Shown: positions 42,203 through 51,570, numbered from the stretch's first letter. The stretch is 64,000 nt of DNA from Ornithinimicrobium faecis (GCF_023923225.1 NZ_CP099489.1:4278001-4342000); one strand, 5' to 3'. Notes: generated by a model not told the origin, from the sequence alone. Numbers and translations: made by a program.

Positions 42203-43438
42203 ATGAGTGATCTCGAGGACCGCGCGACACCCGACGCGATGCACTCGCGTCCGCGCGTCAAGGACCTCGTCCTTGCACTCTTGTGCGTTTTTGTTGACCT
42301 CTTCGTCTCGGGCTTCCTGACCGGGGACCCGGTCACGACGACCTTCGGGTTCACCGTGCCCCTGTGGCTGTTCATCGGGCTCGTGCTCATCGCCTATGCC
42401 GCGCTGGTCTGGCGCCACCGGGCGCCCTGGTCGGTCTTCGTGGGAATCCTCAGCTTCTGCCTGCTCACCAGCGTGCTCGTCCTGCAGTTCCAACCCTTCG
42501 CTGCGGCCGCCCTCATGCTCTACACGGTGGCCAAGGACAGCCCGCCACGACAGGCCAACCCGGCACTCGTGCTGGTGGGCTTCCTGTGCCTGAGCAACGG
42601 TTGGACGGCCAACGAACTCAACAACCCGTCGACACTGGAGTTGCTGACGATCCCCCTCGGGTTCTTCGCCGGCTGCATCGTCATCTGGCTCCTCGGGCGT
42701 CACGAGCGACGCAACAGGCTGCGGGCGCTGGTCGCGCAGGAGGCCCTCCGCACCGCGGCTCAGGAGAGCCTGGGTGAGGAGCGGCAGCGAATCGCCCGGG
42801 ACCTGCACGACATCCTGAGCCACTCAATGAGTGCCATGATCCTGCAGTCGGCAGGCGCCAAAGCCGTCTCGAGCAAGTTGGACTCCACCGCAGAGGCCAA
42901 GCAGGTCACCAACGCCCTGCAGGCCATCGAGTCCACCGGCGCCGAGTCCATGCGCGAGCTGCATCGGCTCCTGGGGCTCTTGCGCACCGCCGAGGAGGGC
43001 GAGCCAGCTGTCGCGCGACTGCGCCTGGCCGACATCGACCCCCTGCTCACCGCCACCCGACATGGAGGTCTTGCTGTGGAGCTCCACCGTGAGGGCACCC
43101 CACTCCCCCTCGATCCCAGCGTTGACCTGGCGGCCTATCACATGGTCCAGGAGTCCCTGACCAACGCGATGAAGCATGCCGGCCGCGGTGCCGTGGTCGA
43201 CATCTATGAGACGTGGGAGCCAGACCACCTGCACCTGCAGGTCCGCAGCTCCGTGGGCCTGCGCCCCGACGACGTCACCGGCCTCGATGCCGTGCCCGTC
43301 CCGGCCAGCTCGGGGACCGGGCTGTGGGGCCTCCGGGAGCGGGTTGAGTTGGCCGGCGGTTCCTTCGAGAGCGGTGTCGTTGAGGGTGGCTTCGTCACCT
43401 CGGCGACGCTGCCCGTCCGCTCCGGCGGTGGAGCGTGA
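42203..43438 (+). CDS. Sensor histidine kinase, NarL/HisKA_3 type
   Basis: About 411 residues from ATG 42203 (frame open earlier; ATG 42239 possible). About five hydrophobic segments fill the first ~150 residues, then the dimerisation/phosphoacceptor motif RQRIARDLHDILSHSMSAMI (His near residue 204). The HATPase region has AYHMVQESLTNAMKHAGRG (N box) and SGTGLWGLRERVELAGG (G box). Class of DesK/NarX-like membrane sensors. Its stop overlaps the response regulator start (GTGA), so the two are a pair. Signal unknown. Confidence 0.87.
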   Translation: MSDLEDRATPDAMHSRPRVKDLVLALLCVFVDLFVSGFLTGDPVTTTFGFTVPLWLFIGLVLIAYAALVWRHRAPWSVFVGILSFCLLTSVLVLQFQPFAAAALMLYTVAKDSPPRQANPALVLVGFLCLSNGWTANELNNPSTLELLTIPLGFFAGCIVIWLLGRHERRNRLRALVAQEALRTAAQESLGEERQRIARDLHDILSHSMSAMILQSAGAKAVSSKLDSTAEAKQVTNALQAIESTGAESMRELHRLLGLLRTAEEGEPAVARLRLADIDPLLTATRHGGLAVELHREGTPLPLDPSVDLAAYHMVQESLTNAMKHAGRGAVVDIYETWEPDHLHLQVRSSVGLRPDDVTGLDAVPVPASSGTGLWGLRERVELAGGSFESGVVEGGFVTSATLPVRSGGGA

Positions 43439-44106
43439 GCAGGATCCGGGTCGTCATCGCCGACGACCAGCCGATGGTGCGTCAGGGCATCGGGATGCTG
43501 CTGAGCTCGGAGCCGGACATCGAGGTGATCGGCGAGGCTCAGGACGGCGCGGAGGCCATCAAGCTGGTGGAGTCGCTGCGACCCGACCTGGTCATCATGG
43601 ACGTGCGCATGCCCGGCATGGACGGCATCGAGGCGACCCGTCGGCTGATCCGCGAGCGCCCAGAGGACCCGGACCAGCTGGCCAAGGTCCTCGTGCTGAC
43701 CACTTTCGACGAGGACGCGGCGCTCTACGGCACGCTGCGTGCTGGTGCCTCGGGATACATGCTCAAGCACGCTGCGCCGAGCGAGCTCGCCAACGCGGTG
43801 CGCCGGGTCGCCGACGGCGACGCCTGGATCGACCCTGCGGTCGCTCCGAAGGTGCTGAACACTCTGCGCGAGCTCGCCTCGGACAACCCCGAGGGTCGAC
43901 CCAGCCTCGAGATGCTGACCCCTCGTGAGCTCGACGTCCTGCGCGAGCTCGCTGACGGCGCAACCAACACCGAGCTGAGCCGGCGCATGGTGCTCAGCGA
44001 GGCGACCGTCAAGACGCACATCTCACGGATGCTGATGAAAACCGGCTGCCATGACCGCGCACAGTTGGTGGCGCTGGCCTATCGCAGCGGCCTCGTCCAG
44101 CCCTGA
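43435..44106 (+). CDS. LuxR/NarL-family response regulator
   Basis: 223 residues. The receiver has VVIADDQPMVRQGIGMLL (acidic pair), phospho-acceptor Asp near residue 55 (LVIMDVRMPGMDGIEATR), the Thr in VLVLTTFDEDAALYG and the Lys in GYMLKHAAP. The C-terminal LuxR-type helix-turn-helix is LTPRELDVLRELADGATNTE through LSEATVKTHISRMLMK. Cognate of the 42203 kinase (4-nt overlap). Confidence 0.93.
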   Translation: MSRIRVVIADDQPMVRQGIGMLLSSEPDIEVIGEAQDGAEAIKLVESLRPDLVIMDVRMPGMDGIEATRRLIRERPEDPDQLAKVLVLTTFDEDAALYGTLRAGASGYMLKHAAPSELANAVRRVADGDAWIDPAVAPKVLNTLRELASDNPEGRPSLEMLTPRELDVLRELADGATNTELSRRMVLSEATVKTHISRMLMKTGCHDRAQLVALAYRSGLVQP

Positions 44107-44177
44107 CGAGCAACACCACCAACGCAGTGGGGCGACCCGGACGGCCGCGGGATGTCCTCGACCCACCCGAGGCCGCG

Positions 44178-44183
44178 TATCCT
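44178..44183 (+). promoter_or_regulatory. Candidate -10 box for a leaderless SDR transcript
   Basis: TATCCT (fits TAnnnT) ends 8 nt before the GTG at 44192, and no Shine-Dalgarno sequence is present. Transcription would begin at or next to the start codon, as is common in actinobacteria. Confidence 0.4.
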
Positions 44184-44191
44184 CGGGGTCC

Positions 44192-45724
44192 GTGAGCACC
44201 GCACCCCAGCATCCCGCGAGCGCAGCCACAGTGGACGGTGTCGACCCCGACGATCTGGCCACCACCCTGCGTGTCCTCGGCATGCTCCACGAGCTGCCGG
44301 CGGGCCACGAGCACATCACCGCGGTCAAGCGGGCCACCGCCACGATGCACAACCGGGTGAAGAAGACCCGTCGCCGCGAGGCACGACAGGCCGAGCGTGG
44401 CCCCAAGGTCGCCCACGACGAGGCGATCCTCGCCCAGACCGCGACCGGCTCACCGTTGCGCATCGACGATGAGACCAAGGGGATCCCCCTCACCTCCTCG
44501 ACCGGGGCCCGCTTCGCAGGTGAACTGCAGCTCCCGCGCGGCTGCTACATGTGCCACGCCGACTACACCCTCGTCGACGCCTTTTATCACTGGCTCTGCC
44601 CGGACTGTGCAGCGCTGAGTCACCTGCGCCGCGACCAGGGCACGGACCTGCGTGGTCGGCGGGCTCTGCTCACGGGCGGGCGCGCCAAGATCGGGATGTA
44701 TATCGCGCTGCGCCTGCTGCGTGACGGGGCCGACCTGACGATCACGACGCGTTTCCCCCGGGACGCCGCTCGGCGCTTCGCCGAACTCGCCGACTCACCC
44801 GAGTGGATCAACCGGCTGACGATCATCGGGATCGACCTGCGCGACCCGACGCAGGTCGTCGCGCTGACCAACGAGGTCTCTGCCGCGGGGCCGCTCGACA
44901 TCCTCATCAACAACGCCTGCCAGACGGTGCGCCGTTCGCCCGGCGCCTATTCGAGCCTCGTCGACGGTGAGTCCCAGCCGCTGGAGACCGGTGGACCGAC
45001 ACCGAAGATGCTGACGTTTGACCGGGTGAGCGAGGCGCACCCGGCCGCCCTCCTTGGAACGCTCGGTGAACATCCGGTGCCGCACGCGGACGTCGCCGCC
45101 CGCACTGCCGCCGACCTCACCAAGCTCGCTCTGTCCGCCGGCAACGCCTCGCTGGAGGCCCACCTCGCCGGCACCGCCGTCGACGCCGGTGGTCTGCTGC
45201 CCGATGTCGTCACGAGCAACTCGTGGAAGCAGACCGTCGACGAGGTCGACCCGCTCGAGCTCCTCGAGGTGCAGATGTGCAACTCGGTCGCCCCCTTCCT
45301 TCTCGTCTCCCGGTTGCGGCCCGCGATGCGGGCCGCGGTGGAGCAGCACAGGGAGTCTGTCGGGGACGCCGCGCGGGCGTATGTCGTGAACGTCTCGGCG
45401 ATGGAGGGGCAGTTCTCCCGGCGCTACAAGGGCGCCGGGCACCCGCACACCAACATGGCCAAGGCCGCGCTCAACATGCTGACCCGCACCTCAGCCGGCG
45501 AGATGTTCGAGACCGACCGGATCCTCATGACGGCTGTTGACACGGGCTGGATCACTGACGAGCGGCCGCATCACGAAAAGCTGGAGATCGCCGCACAGGG
45601 CTGGCACGCTCCGCTCGACCTCGTCGACGGCGCTGCCCGGGTCTACGACCCGATCGTGCGCGGTGAGCGCGGCGAGGACCTCCACGGTGTCTTCCTGAAG
45701 AACTACGAGCCCTATCCCTGGTAG
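44192..45724 (+). CDS. Short-chain dehydrogenase-like protein with N-terminal zinc-ribbon extension
   Basis: 510 residues from GTG 44192. Residues 1-~165 form an extension with a four-cysteine knuckle (C-Y-M-C and C-P-D-C, 23 residues apart). The Rossmann part starts LRGRRALLTGGRAKIGMYIA (T-G-G-x3-I-G) and has the N-N-A motif (ILINNACQTVRRSPG). At the catalytic site the Ser is present (VVNVSAMEGQF), but the Tyr-x3-Lys motif reads T-N-M-A-K (HPHTNMAKAALNM), so the Tyr is replaced by Thr. Redox activity is therefore doubtful. The 3' end overlaps the convergent regulator by 13 nt. Confidence 0.75.
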   Translation: MSTAPQHPASAATVDGVDPDDLATTLRVLGMLHELPAGHEHITAVKRATATMHNRVKKTRRREARQAERGPKVAHDEAILAQTATGSPLRIDDETKGIPLTSSTGARFAGELQLPRGCYMCHADYTLVDAFYHWLCPDCAALSHLRRDQGTDLRGRRALLTGGRAKIGMYIALRLLRDGADLTITTRFPRDAARRFAELADSPEWINRLTIIGIDLRDPTQVVALTNEVSAAGPLDILINNACQTVRRSPGAYSSLVDGESQPLETGGPTPKMLTFDRVSEAHPAALLGTLGEHPVPHADVAARTAADLTKLALSAGNASLEAHLAGTAVDAGGLLPDVVTSNSWKQTVDEVDPLELLEVQMCNSVAPFLLVSRLRPAMRAAVEQHRESVGDAARAYVVNVSAMEGQFSRRYKGAGHPHTNMAKAALNMLTRTSAGEMFETDRILMTAVDTGWITDERPHHEKLEIAAQGWHAPLDLVDGAARVYDPIVRGERGEDLHGVFLKNYEPYPW

Positions 45725-46182
45725 GCCAGGTCGCGGATCTCGGTCTCCTCAAAGATCAGCCAGGTGCGCGTGGCCTTGACACCAGGGATGGCCTGGATCT
45801 GCTCCAGGACCGTGTCCCGCAGCTCGTGGTTGTCGTGACAGCGCACGGTCACGAGCGCGTCGAACTCCGCCCCGACCAGGGCCACCCGCTCGACTGACGG
45901 GACCCTCCGCAGCGCGGCCGCGACAGGTTTCCAGGTGTTCTGCTCGATCGACACCGACACATAGGCCGAGGTCCCCAGCCCCAGGTGCTCGGGGGCAACC
46001 TGCGCGGTGAAGCCCGTGATCACGCCGCCTTCCCGGAGCCGCTCGAGTCGGGCATAGGCATTGGCCCGCGAGATGTGCACCTGCTCAGCCAGCGCTCGCA
46101 CCGACAACCGTCCGTCCACCCGCAGCGCCTGGATGATGGCCCGGTCGGTGTCGTCCACCCTGGTGCGTGGACTCATGACCAT
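45712..46182 (-). CDS. Lrp/AsnC family transcriptional regulator
   Basis: 156 residues from ATG 46182 (ATG 46176 also fits). Helix-turn-helix: DDTDRAIIQALRVDGRLSVR through ISRANAYARLERLREGGVI. The C-terminal RAM ligand-binding domain contains VALVGAEFDALVTVRCHD and QAIPGVKATRTWLIFEE. Divergent from the branched-chain 2-oxoacid dehydrogenase operon, the usual arrangement for a BkdR-like regulator sensing branched-chain amino acids. Confidence 0.88.
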   Translation of the reverse strand: MVMSPRTRVDDTDRAIIQALRVDGRLSVRALAEQVHISRANAYARLERLREGGVITGFTAQVAPEHLGLGTSAYVSVSIEQNTWKPVAAALRRVPSVERVALVGAEFDALVTVRCHDNHELRDTVLEQIQAIPGVKATRTWLIFEETEIRDLAYQG

Positions 46183-46266
46183 CCGCAATCGTCCAGGTGA
46201 CCCCCGCTGACCCCACGTGCGCACAGACTCTTTGTCGGCATACGGCCCACCCTAGATCCATCTGTC

Positions 46267-46301
46267 TTGGACTGTCGCGTCTCGTCGTCCGATTAGTCCA
46301 A
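46267..46301. promoter_or_regulatory. Candidate Lrp/AsnC operator between regulator and bkd operon
   Basis: TTGGACT (46267-46273) and AGTCCAA (46295-46301) are perfect inverted repeats 21 nt apart, in the 158-nt divergent region. TTGGAC also resembles a -35 box for the operon, so binding could block the promoter. Protein binding is inferred. Confidence 0.45.
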
Positions 46302-46340
46302 CTTCAGGGACGATGGGAGGCAGATCAACCGGAGGAGATC

Positions 46341-47447
46341 ATGTCAACGACGACCGTCGACCTGTTGCCGTGCGCCGAGCCCGTGCGCTTCCTGGACGAG
46401 CAGGGGGCACTGACCACACCCAGCGCAGAGGCCGAGGCGCGCGGTTATGCCCTGCCCTCAGAGGAAGATCTGCTCGCCGTCTGGCGGCAGATGGTGATCG
46501 GCCGCCGGTTCGACGCGCAGGCCACCGCCCTGACCAAGCAGGGCCGCCTGGCGGTCTATCCCTCCTCCCGCGGGCAGGACGCCTGCCAGGTGGCGCCCGT
46601 CTGGGCACTGCAGGAGCAGGACTGGTTCTTCCCGACCTATCGCGACTCGATGGCGCTGATCAGCCGTGGCCTCGACCCGATGGAGGTGCTGACGCTGCTG
46701 CGCGGCTCCTGGCATTGCGGCTATGACCCCGTCAAGACCCACACCGCACCACAGTGCACTCCACTGGCGACGCAGGCCGTCCATGCGGCGGGCGCCGGGC
46801 ACGGGTTGGCCCGTCGGGGCAGCGACGGCGTGGCGCTCTGCTTCATCGGTGACGGTGCCACGAGCGAGGGCGACTTCCACGAGGGCCTCAACTTCGCCGC
46901 GGTGTTCAACACCCCGACGGTCTTCCTCGTCCAGAACAACAAATATGCGATCTCGGTCCCTCTCGAGAAGCAGTCGAAGGCCCCGAGCCTGGCCTACAAG
47001 GGCATCGGCTATGGCGTGCGCTCCGAGCAGGTCGACGGCAACGACGCGGCCGCAGTGCTCGCGGTGACACGCCGGGCCTATGAGCACGCCAGCTCCGGCG
47101 AGGGTCCCTTCCTCATCGAGGCGCACACCTATCGCCTGGAGGCGCACACCAACGCCGACGACGCGACGCGTTATCGGCAGGCCGAGGAGGTCACGCAGTG
47201 GTCGGGGCGCGACCCGATTGAGCGGTTGCGGGCCTATCTGACCGGCACGGGCGCGCTGACCTCCGAGATCGAGGAGCAGGTCGCCGCGGAGGCGGAAGAC
47301 TTCGCGGCAGGGGTGCGCGAACGGATGAACCTCGAGCCTGAGGTGGCCCCGTTGTCCCTGTTCGAGCACGTCTATGCCCAGCAGACCCCACAACTGCGTG
47401 AGCAAGCCGACATGGTCCGGGCCGAGATGGAGGAGGTGTCGGCATGA
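46341..47447 (+). CDS. bkdA: Branched-chain 2-oxoacid dehydrogenase E1 component, alpha subunit
   Basis: 368 residues from ATG 46341, with GGAGGAG immediately upstream. ThDP-binding motif near residue 169: G-D-G-A-T-S-E-G-D-F to V-Q-N-N. FFPTYRDSMALISRGLDP and the phosphorylation-loop region YRLEAHTNADDATRYR match BCKDH/PDH E1alpha. With E1beta and E2 it decarboxylates branched-chain 2-oxo acids to acyl-CoA, supplying iso/anteiso fatty acid primers. Substrate choice rests on the E1alpha-E1beta-E2 layout and the divergent AsnC regulator; a pyruvate dehydrogenase role cannot be excluded. Confidence 0.88.
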   Translation: MSTTTVDLLPCAEPVRFLDEQGALTTPSAEAEARGYALPSEEDLLAVWRQMVIGRRFDAQATALTKQGRLAVYPSSRGQDACQVAPVWALQEQDWFFPTYRDSMALISRGLDPMEVLTLLRGSWHCGYDPVKTHTAPQCTPLATQAVHAAGAGHGLARRGSDGVALCFIGDGATSEGDFHEGLNFAAVFNTPTVFLVQNNKYAISVPLEKQSKAPSLAYKGIGYGVRSEQVDGNDAAAVLAVTRRAYEHASSGEGPFLIEAHTYRLEAHTNADDATRYRQAEEVTQWSGRDPIERLRAYLTGTGALTSEIEEQVAAEAEDFAAGVRERMNLEPEVAPLSLFEHVYAQQTPQLREQADMVRAEMEEVSA

Positions 47448-48457
47448 CCGAGGTGACCTTTGCCCACGCGCTCAACCAGGCGCTGCGCGACAGCCTGACC
47501 CAGGACGAGGACGTGCTGGTCTTCGGCGAGGACGTCGGCCAGCTCGGCGGAGTCTTCCGCATCACCGACGGTCTGACCGCCGACTTCGGTGAGGAGCGCT
47601 GCTTCGACACCCCGCTGGCCGAGGCCGGGATCGCCGGCTTCGCGGTCGGCCTGGCGATGCAGGGCTTCCGCCCCGTGATCGAGATGCAGTTCGACGCGTT
47701 CGGCTATCCCGCCTTCGAGCAGGTCGTCTCCCACATCGCCAAGATGCGCAACCGCACACAGAGCATGCTGACGATGCCGATCGTGATCCGCATGCCGTTC
47801 GCTGGCGGCATCGGCGGCGTGGAGCACCACTGTGATTCCTCCGAGGGCTATTACGCCCACACCCCGGGCCTGCACGTCGTCACCCCGGCCACGCCCGCCG
47901 ACGCCTATTCGCTGCTGCGCGAGGCGATCGCCAGCCCGGACCCGGTGATCTTCATGGAGCCCAAGGCGCTCTATTGGTCCAAGGCTGAGCTGGAGCTGCC
48001 CGTCACCACCGAGCCGTTCGGCAAGGCAGCGGTGCGCCGCGAGGGCAGCGACGTCACGCTGGTGGCTTATGGCCCGCAGGTGCCCAACGCTCTGAAGGCG
48101 GCCGAGGTTGCCAAGGACGAGGAGGGCTGGGACGTCGAGGTCGTCGACCTGCGCACCATCGTGCCGTTCGATGACGAGACAGTCGCCGCGTCGGTCCGCA
48201 AGACCGGCCGGGCCGTCGTGGTTTCCGAGGCGCAGGGTTTCGGTGGCGTCGGCGGCGAGATCGCCGCCCGCATCGGTGAGCGCTGCTTCCACTCGCTGGC
48301 TGCGCCGGTGCTGCGGGTGACGGGGCTGGACATCCCCTATCCCCCGCCGAAGCTCGAGCACACCCACCTGCCCGGGGTTGACCGCATCCTGGACACGATC
48401 GCGCGGCTGCAGTGGGACGACCAGCCCGACACCGCGCACCTGGCGGCCACCCGATGA
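47444..48457 (+). CDS. bkdB: Branched-chain 2-oxoacid dehydrogenase E1 component, beta subunit
   Basis: 337 residues from ATG 47444, overlapping E1alpha by 4 nt. Typical blocks: VFGEDVGQLGGVFRITDGL, FDTPLAEAGIAGFAVGLAMQ, RMPFAGGIGGVEHHCDSSEG and EVVDLRTIVPFDDETV. It completes the ThDP active site with the alpha subunit. The ATG of the E2 gene overlaps its stop. Confidence 0.92.
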   Translation: MTEVTFAHALNQALRDSLTQDEDVLVFGEDVGQLGGVFRITDGLTADFGEERCFDTPLAEAGIAGFAVGLAMQGFRPVIEMQFDAFGYPAFEQVVSHIAKMRNRTQSMLTMPIVIRMPFAGGIGGVEHHCDSSEGYYAHTPGLHVVTPATPADAYSLLREAIASPDPVIFMEPKALYWSKAELELPVTTEPFGKAAVRREGSDVTLVAYGPQVPNALKAAEVAKDEEGWDVEVVDLRTIVPFDDETVAASVRKTGRAVVVSEAQGFGGVGGEIAARIGERCFHSLAAPVLRVTGLDIPYPPPKLEHTHLPGVDRILDTIARLQWDDQPDTAHLAATR

Positions 48458-49734
48458 CCCAGGTGTTCCTCCTCCCCGACCTGGGCGAGGGCCTGACCGA
48501 GGCGACCGTCGTTGAGTGGCACGTCGCCGAGGGCGACATGGTCACCATTGACCAGGACGTCGTCACGGTCGAGACCGCCAAGGCGGCCGTCGAGGTCCCC
48601 TGCCCGTATGCCGGCGTGGTCACCACCCTGCACAGCGCACCGGGCGAAGAGCTCGCCGTCGGGACGCCCCTGATCACGATCGCAGCGCTCGCCGACGCGG
48701 AGACCTATCGCACCGAGGAGCGTGCCGGAGCCGTCGCCCCCTCGGGCGGTTCGGCTGGCTCGCCGGAACGACCGCTGGTGGGCTATGGCGCGTCCGAGCC
48801 CGCCCGTCGTTCCCGCCGGGGTCGCGCTGCCGCGAGGGCGGAGGCCGCCTCAGTTGGGCCGGAGCCGGCGAGCCAGACGGCCATCCGCGTGATCTCGCCG
48901 CTCGTGCGCAAACTCGCTGCGGACGCGCAGGTCGACCTGGCCTCGGTGACTCCCACTGGCGAAGGCGGCGTCATCCGCCGCGCCGACGTGGAGGCTGCGA
49001 TCCAGCAGACGTCCGCGCCCGCCGCAACGACACGGGTCACCTCTGCGGGAGACACCCGGATCCCCCTCACGGGCATGCGCAAGGCGATTGCCCACAAGCT
49101 CACGACCTCCCGTCGGGAGATCCCGGACGCCACCACCTGGGTGGACGTCGACGCGACCGAACTCATGGCGACCAAGGACGCCCTGAAGGTGGTGCGGCCG
49201 CAGGACGCGATCGGCATACTCCCGCTCCTGGCCAGGATCACCGTGGCTGGACTGCGACAGTTCCCCGAGCTCAACTCCTCCGTCGACGGCGACGAGATCG
49301 TCCAGCACGGTCGGATCAACCTGGGCTTCGCCGCCCAGTCTCCGCGCGGACTCGTCGTGCCCGTCGTCCACGACGCCCACACCATGACAACCGCCGAGTT
49401 GGCTGCCGCCCTGCGGGACCTGACCGAGGCTGCCCGCGAGGGCACCCTGACTCCAGCGCAACTGACCGGAGGGACGTTCACGCTCAACAACTACGGCGTG
49501 TTCGGCGTGGACGGGTCGACCCCGATCATCAACCACCCCGAGGCAGCGATGCTCGGCGTGGGCAGAATCATCGACAAGCCGTGGGCACACGGGGGTCAGG
49601 TGGCCCTGCGCAAGGTCACCCAACTGTCCTTCACGTTTGACCACCGGGTCTGCGACGGTGGCACTGCGGGTGGGTTCCTCCGCTACGTGGCCGACTGTGT
49701 GGAGGAGCCAGCGGTGCTGCTCGCCAGCCTCTGA
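48454..49734 (+). CDS. bkdC: Branched-chain 2-oxoacid dehydrogenase E2 (dihydrolipoamide acyltransferase)
   Basis: 426 residues from ATG 48454 (ATGA overlap). Lipoyl domain at 1-80 with the lipoylated Lys in VETAKAAVEV near residue 41. An Ala/Arg linker precedes the peripheral subunit-binding domain (ISPLVRKLAADAQVDLASV ... GGVIRRADV, about 150-185). The catalytic domain from about 205 ends with FTFDHRVCDGGTAGGFL, the H-x3-D-G active site. It transfers the acyl group from lipoamide to CoA. No E3 gene follows, so lipoamide dehydrogenase must be encoded elsewhere. Confidence 0.92.
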   Translation: MTQVFLLPDLGEGLTEATVVEWHVAEGDMVTIDQDVVTVETAKAAVEVPCPYAGVVTTLHSAPGEELAVGTPLITIAALADAETYRTEERAGAVAPSGGSAGSPERPLVGYGASEPARRSRRGRAAARAEAASVGPEPASQTAIRVISPLVRKLAADAQVDLASVTPTGEGGVIRRADVEAAIQQTSAPAATTRVTSAGDTRIPLTGMRKAIAHKLTTSRREIPDATTWVDVDATELMATKDALKVVRPQDAIGILPLLARITVAGLRQFPELNSSVDGDEIVQHGRINLGFAAQSPRGLVVPVVHDAHTMTTAELAAALRDLTEAAREGTLTPAQLTGGTFTLNNYGVFGVDGSTPIINHPEAAMLGVGRIIDKPWAHGGQVALRKVTQLSFTFDHRVCDGGTAGGFLRYVADCVEEPAVLLASL

Positions 49735-49742
49735 AAAACGAG

Positions 49743-51563
49743 TCAGCCAGATGGTGTCGCGGTCGGTGACTCGGTGTCGGTGTACCAGAGGAGGACCGAG
49801 TGAATCACGAAGAGACACCGCAGACTCCAGCCATGACGCTCGGCTCTGCCGTAGAGCATTCGTATGCCCTCCGAGTTGAAGGTGGCTGTCCGGTCCTCCT
49901 CCGAGAGCGCACCCACCATGGCCCGTGTCTCCCGTCGCACCCTGTCGAGCTCAACCACCTGCTGGATAGGCGCTCGGAGCTTCTTCGCGAGCGCCTTCTG
50001 CGCCGCGTTCGGCGTCGACACCTGGACGCTCGCGAAGTTGTGGGGCATGGGTTGTTCCCAGTCGTTGTACTGCGGCGACCGGGGCGAGCTGAAGGCAACT
50101 TGATCAGGAGCCCCCTTCATCTCTCGATAGACGACGTTATAACGATCGAAGTCAAAGGGAAGCCTCGGTAGGTCTGCTCCCAGGCGACGCATCAAGTCGA
50201 ATAGAAACACGCCCGACTTACGCACCGCCCACGGTTGGCGCAACATGACCTGACCTGCCGACACCGAGTAGAGCGGATCAAACCTCGACGCAAAGGGGGT
50301 CCACTGCCGAGAAATCTCCCCGACGAAGAACCGGTTCCGCCGTCGTATGTAGTAGTAGTCCCGCCAGGCGTCGGTCCCAAATCCAGCGCCCCGCGCTCCC
50401 CGCACCATTTCATCCACCGTGTCGACGTAGCGATCCATGAGGTCGATGGATATCAACCGCGACCGCGGGTCCTCGCCGAACCCAGCTGCTCCCCACTCGA
50501 TCTCGGCCAAGGCGTGGGCGTCTGTGCCCTGAACAGGCTTCTCCTCGGGACGGTAGGGCGACCGGAACAACTCACCGTATCCACCCGACAGAACGAGTGC
50601 CTGACTCCTCCGCATGCGGGCATGGGCAGGTGTCATGTGTAGCCCCGACGAATAGCGCATGTGAGCAAGGACGCGATCGTTGAAAGTTTCCGGCTGGCTG
50701 TAAGCACTCAGCCCGGTGTAATTCGTCATTGTCAGACCGAATTCGCTTGCAAGCCCATGGGCAATCATCTTGTCGGACGTGTTCGACCTACCCATGCAGT
50801 TGAAGGCGAACCCATCACTGACACCCGCCTTCTGCAGGGCGCCCAACACCATTCGGGAGTCGAGGCCACCAGTGAGTTGGGAAATTTTCCTTGCGTGTGA
50901 CGCCTGTGACACCACGCGCACATTGCGCAGAATCTCCGCTTCCACACGATCCAGTCCATCCTCGTAGGACAGGGGCGCACCATAAAACTCATCCCGTGAC
51001 CGGTAGGAGCGGATCCTGACTCCCTCACGGTCAACCTCGATGAAGTGGAAGTGGTCGAGGAGTTCGACTCCTTCATAGCTGCCCTGCTGCAGACCTCCAG
51101 CACCGCCCGTCACGAGCGTTGACAACCCGTTAGCAAGAGACTTACGCATCGGCTTGCCCTGTCGCTCGCGCAGGGCGACGAGTCCCCCCATGTGTGAGGA
51201 CACGGCGACACCATCCGCATCACGGTGCAGAAAGACCAGGCTCCCCCCCAACGGGTCTGCCAGGACCGTCACCCTTCGAGTGACTGCATCCCACACGTAG
51301 ACGGTCAGCGATCCAGCCATCCGCTCACCCAAGGCAGGCAACTCATCGGCTGCGACGCCCGTCAGTGCCCGGACAGCGTCCTGAGTCCCACCTACGAACT
51401 GTTCGTTGAAGATGCCTGCTCCATGAACCCCCAGCACCGACAGTCGCTGAGAAAGGGCTGGGGCGAGCGCGCTCTCTGCAAAGACCCCTGCGTCGAGCCG
51501 CATCGGCTGGGGGGAGCGTGCCCGGATGCCGTCCTTGAAGATGATGACTGGCGCTACCTGCAT
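49743..51563 (-). CDS. Asparagine-synthase-like protein lacking the glutaminase cysteine
   Basis: 606 residues from ATG 51563 (AGGAACGGT upstream), 7 nt after the beta-helix gene. The C-terminal half has the PP-loop KISQLTGGLDSRMVLGAL near residue 231 and further synthetase-like blocks (ALVLSGGYGELFRSPY). The N-terminal half resembles the Ntn glutaminase fold but begins MQVAPVIIF, without Cys2, so ammonia must come from elsewhere or another nucleophile is used. WbpS-like proteins in O-antigen loci amidate uronic acids; lasso-peptide cyclases are the other relatives, but no precursor or protease gene is near. Amidation of a glycan uronate is inferred. Confidence 0.8.
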   Translation of the reverse strand: MQVAPVIIFKDGIRARSPQPMRLDAGVFAESALAPALSQRLSVLGVHGAGIFNEQFVGGTQDAVRALTGVAADELPALGERMAGSLTVYVWDAVTRRVTVLADPLGGSLVFLHRDADGVAVSSHMGGLVALRERQGKPMRKSLANGLSTLVTGGAGGLQQGSYEGVELLDHFHFIEVDREGVRIRSYRSRDEFYGAPLSYEDGLDRVEAEILRNVRVVSQASHARKISQLTGGLDSRMVLGALQKAGVSDGFAFNCMGRSNTSDKMIAHGLASEFGLTMTNYTGLSAYSQPETFNDRVLAHMRYSSGLHMTPAHARMRRSQALVLSGGYGELFRSPYRPEEKPVQGTDAHALAEIEWGAAGFGEDPRSRLISIDLMDRYVDTVDEMVRGARGAGFGTDAWRDYYYIRRRNRFFVGEISRQWTPFASRFDPLYSVSAGQVMLRQPWAVRKSGVFLFDLMRRLGADLPRLPFDFDRYNVVYREMKGAPDQVAFSSPRSPQYNDWEQPMPHNFASVQVSTPNAAQKALAKKLRAPIQQVVELDRVRRETRAMVGALSEEDRTATFNSEGIRMLYGRAERHGWSLRCLFVIHSVLLWYTDTESPTATPSG

Positions 51564-51570
51564 ACCGTTC

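Noticed and set aside
41612..42823. Minus-strand open frame of 403 codons
   Set aside because: Overlaps the small 41607 frame and the histidine kinase 5' part antisense; low-complexity product rich in Gln, Glu and Gly.
49743..51563. Lasso-peptide cyclase
   Set aside because: Synthetase-like fold without Cys2 fits, but no precursor peptide, leader protease or transporter gene is nearby; a glycan amidotransferase is simpler.
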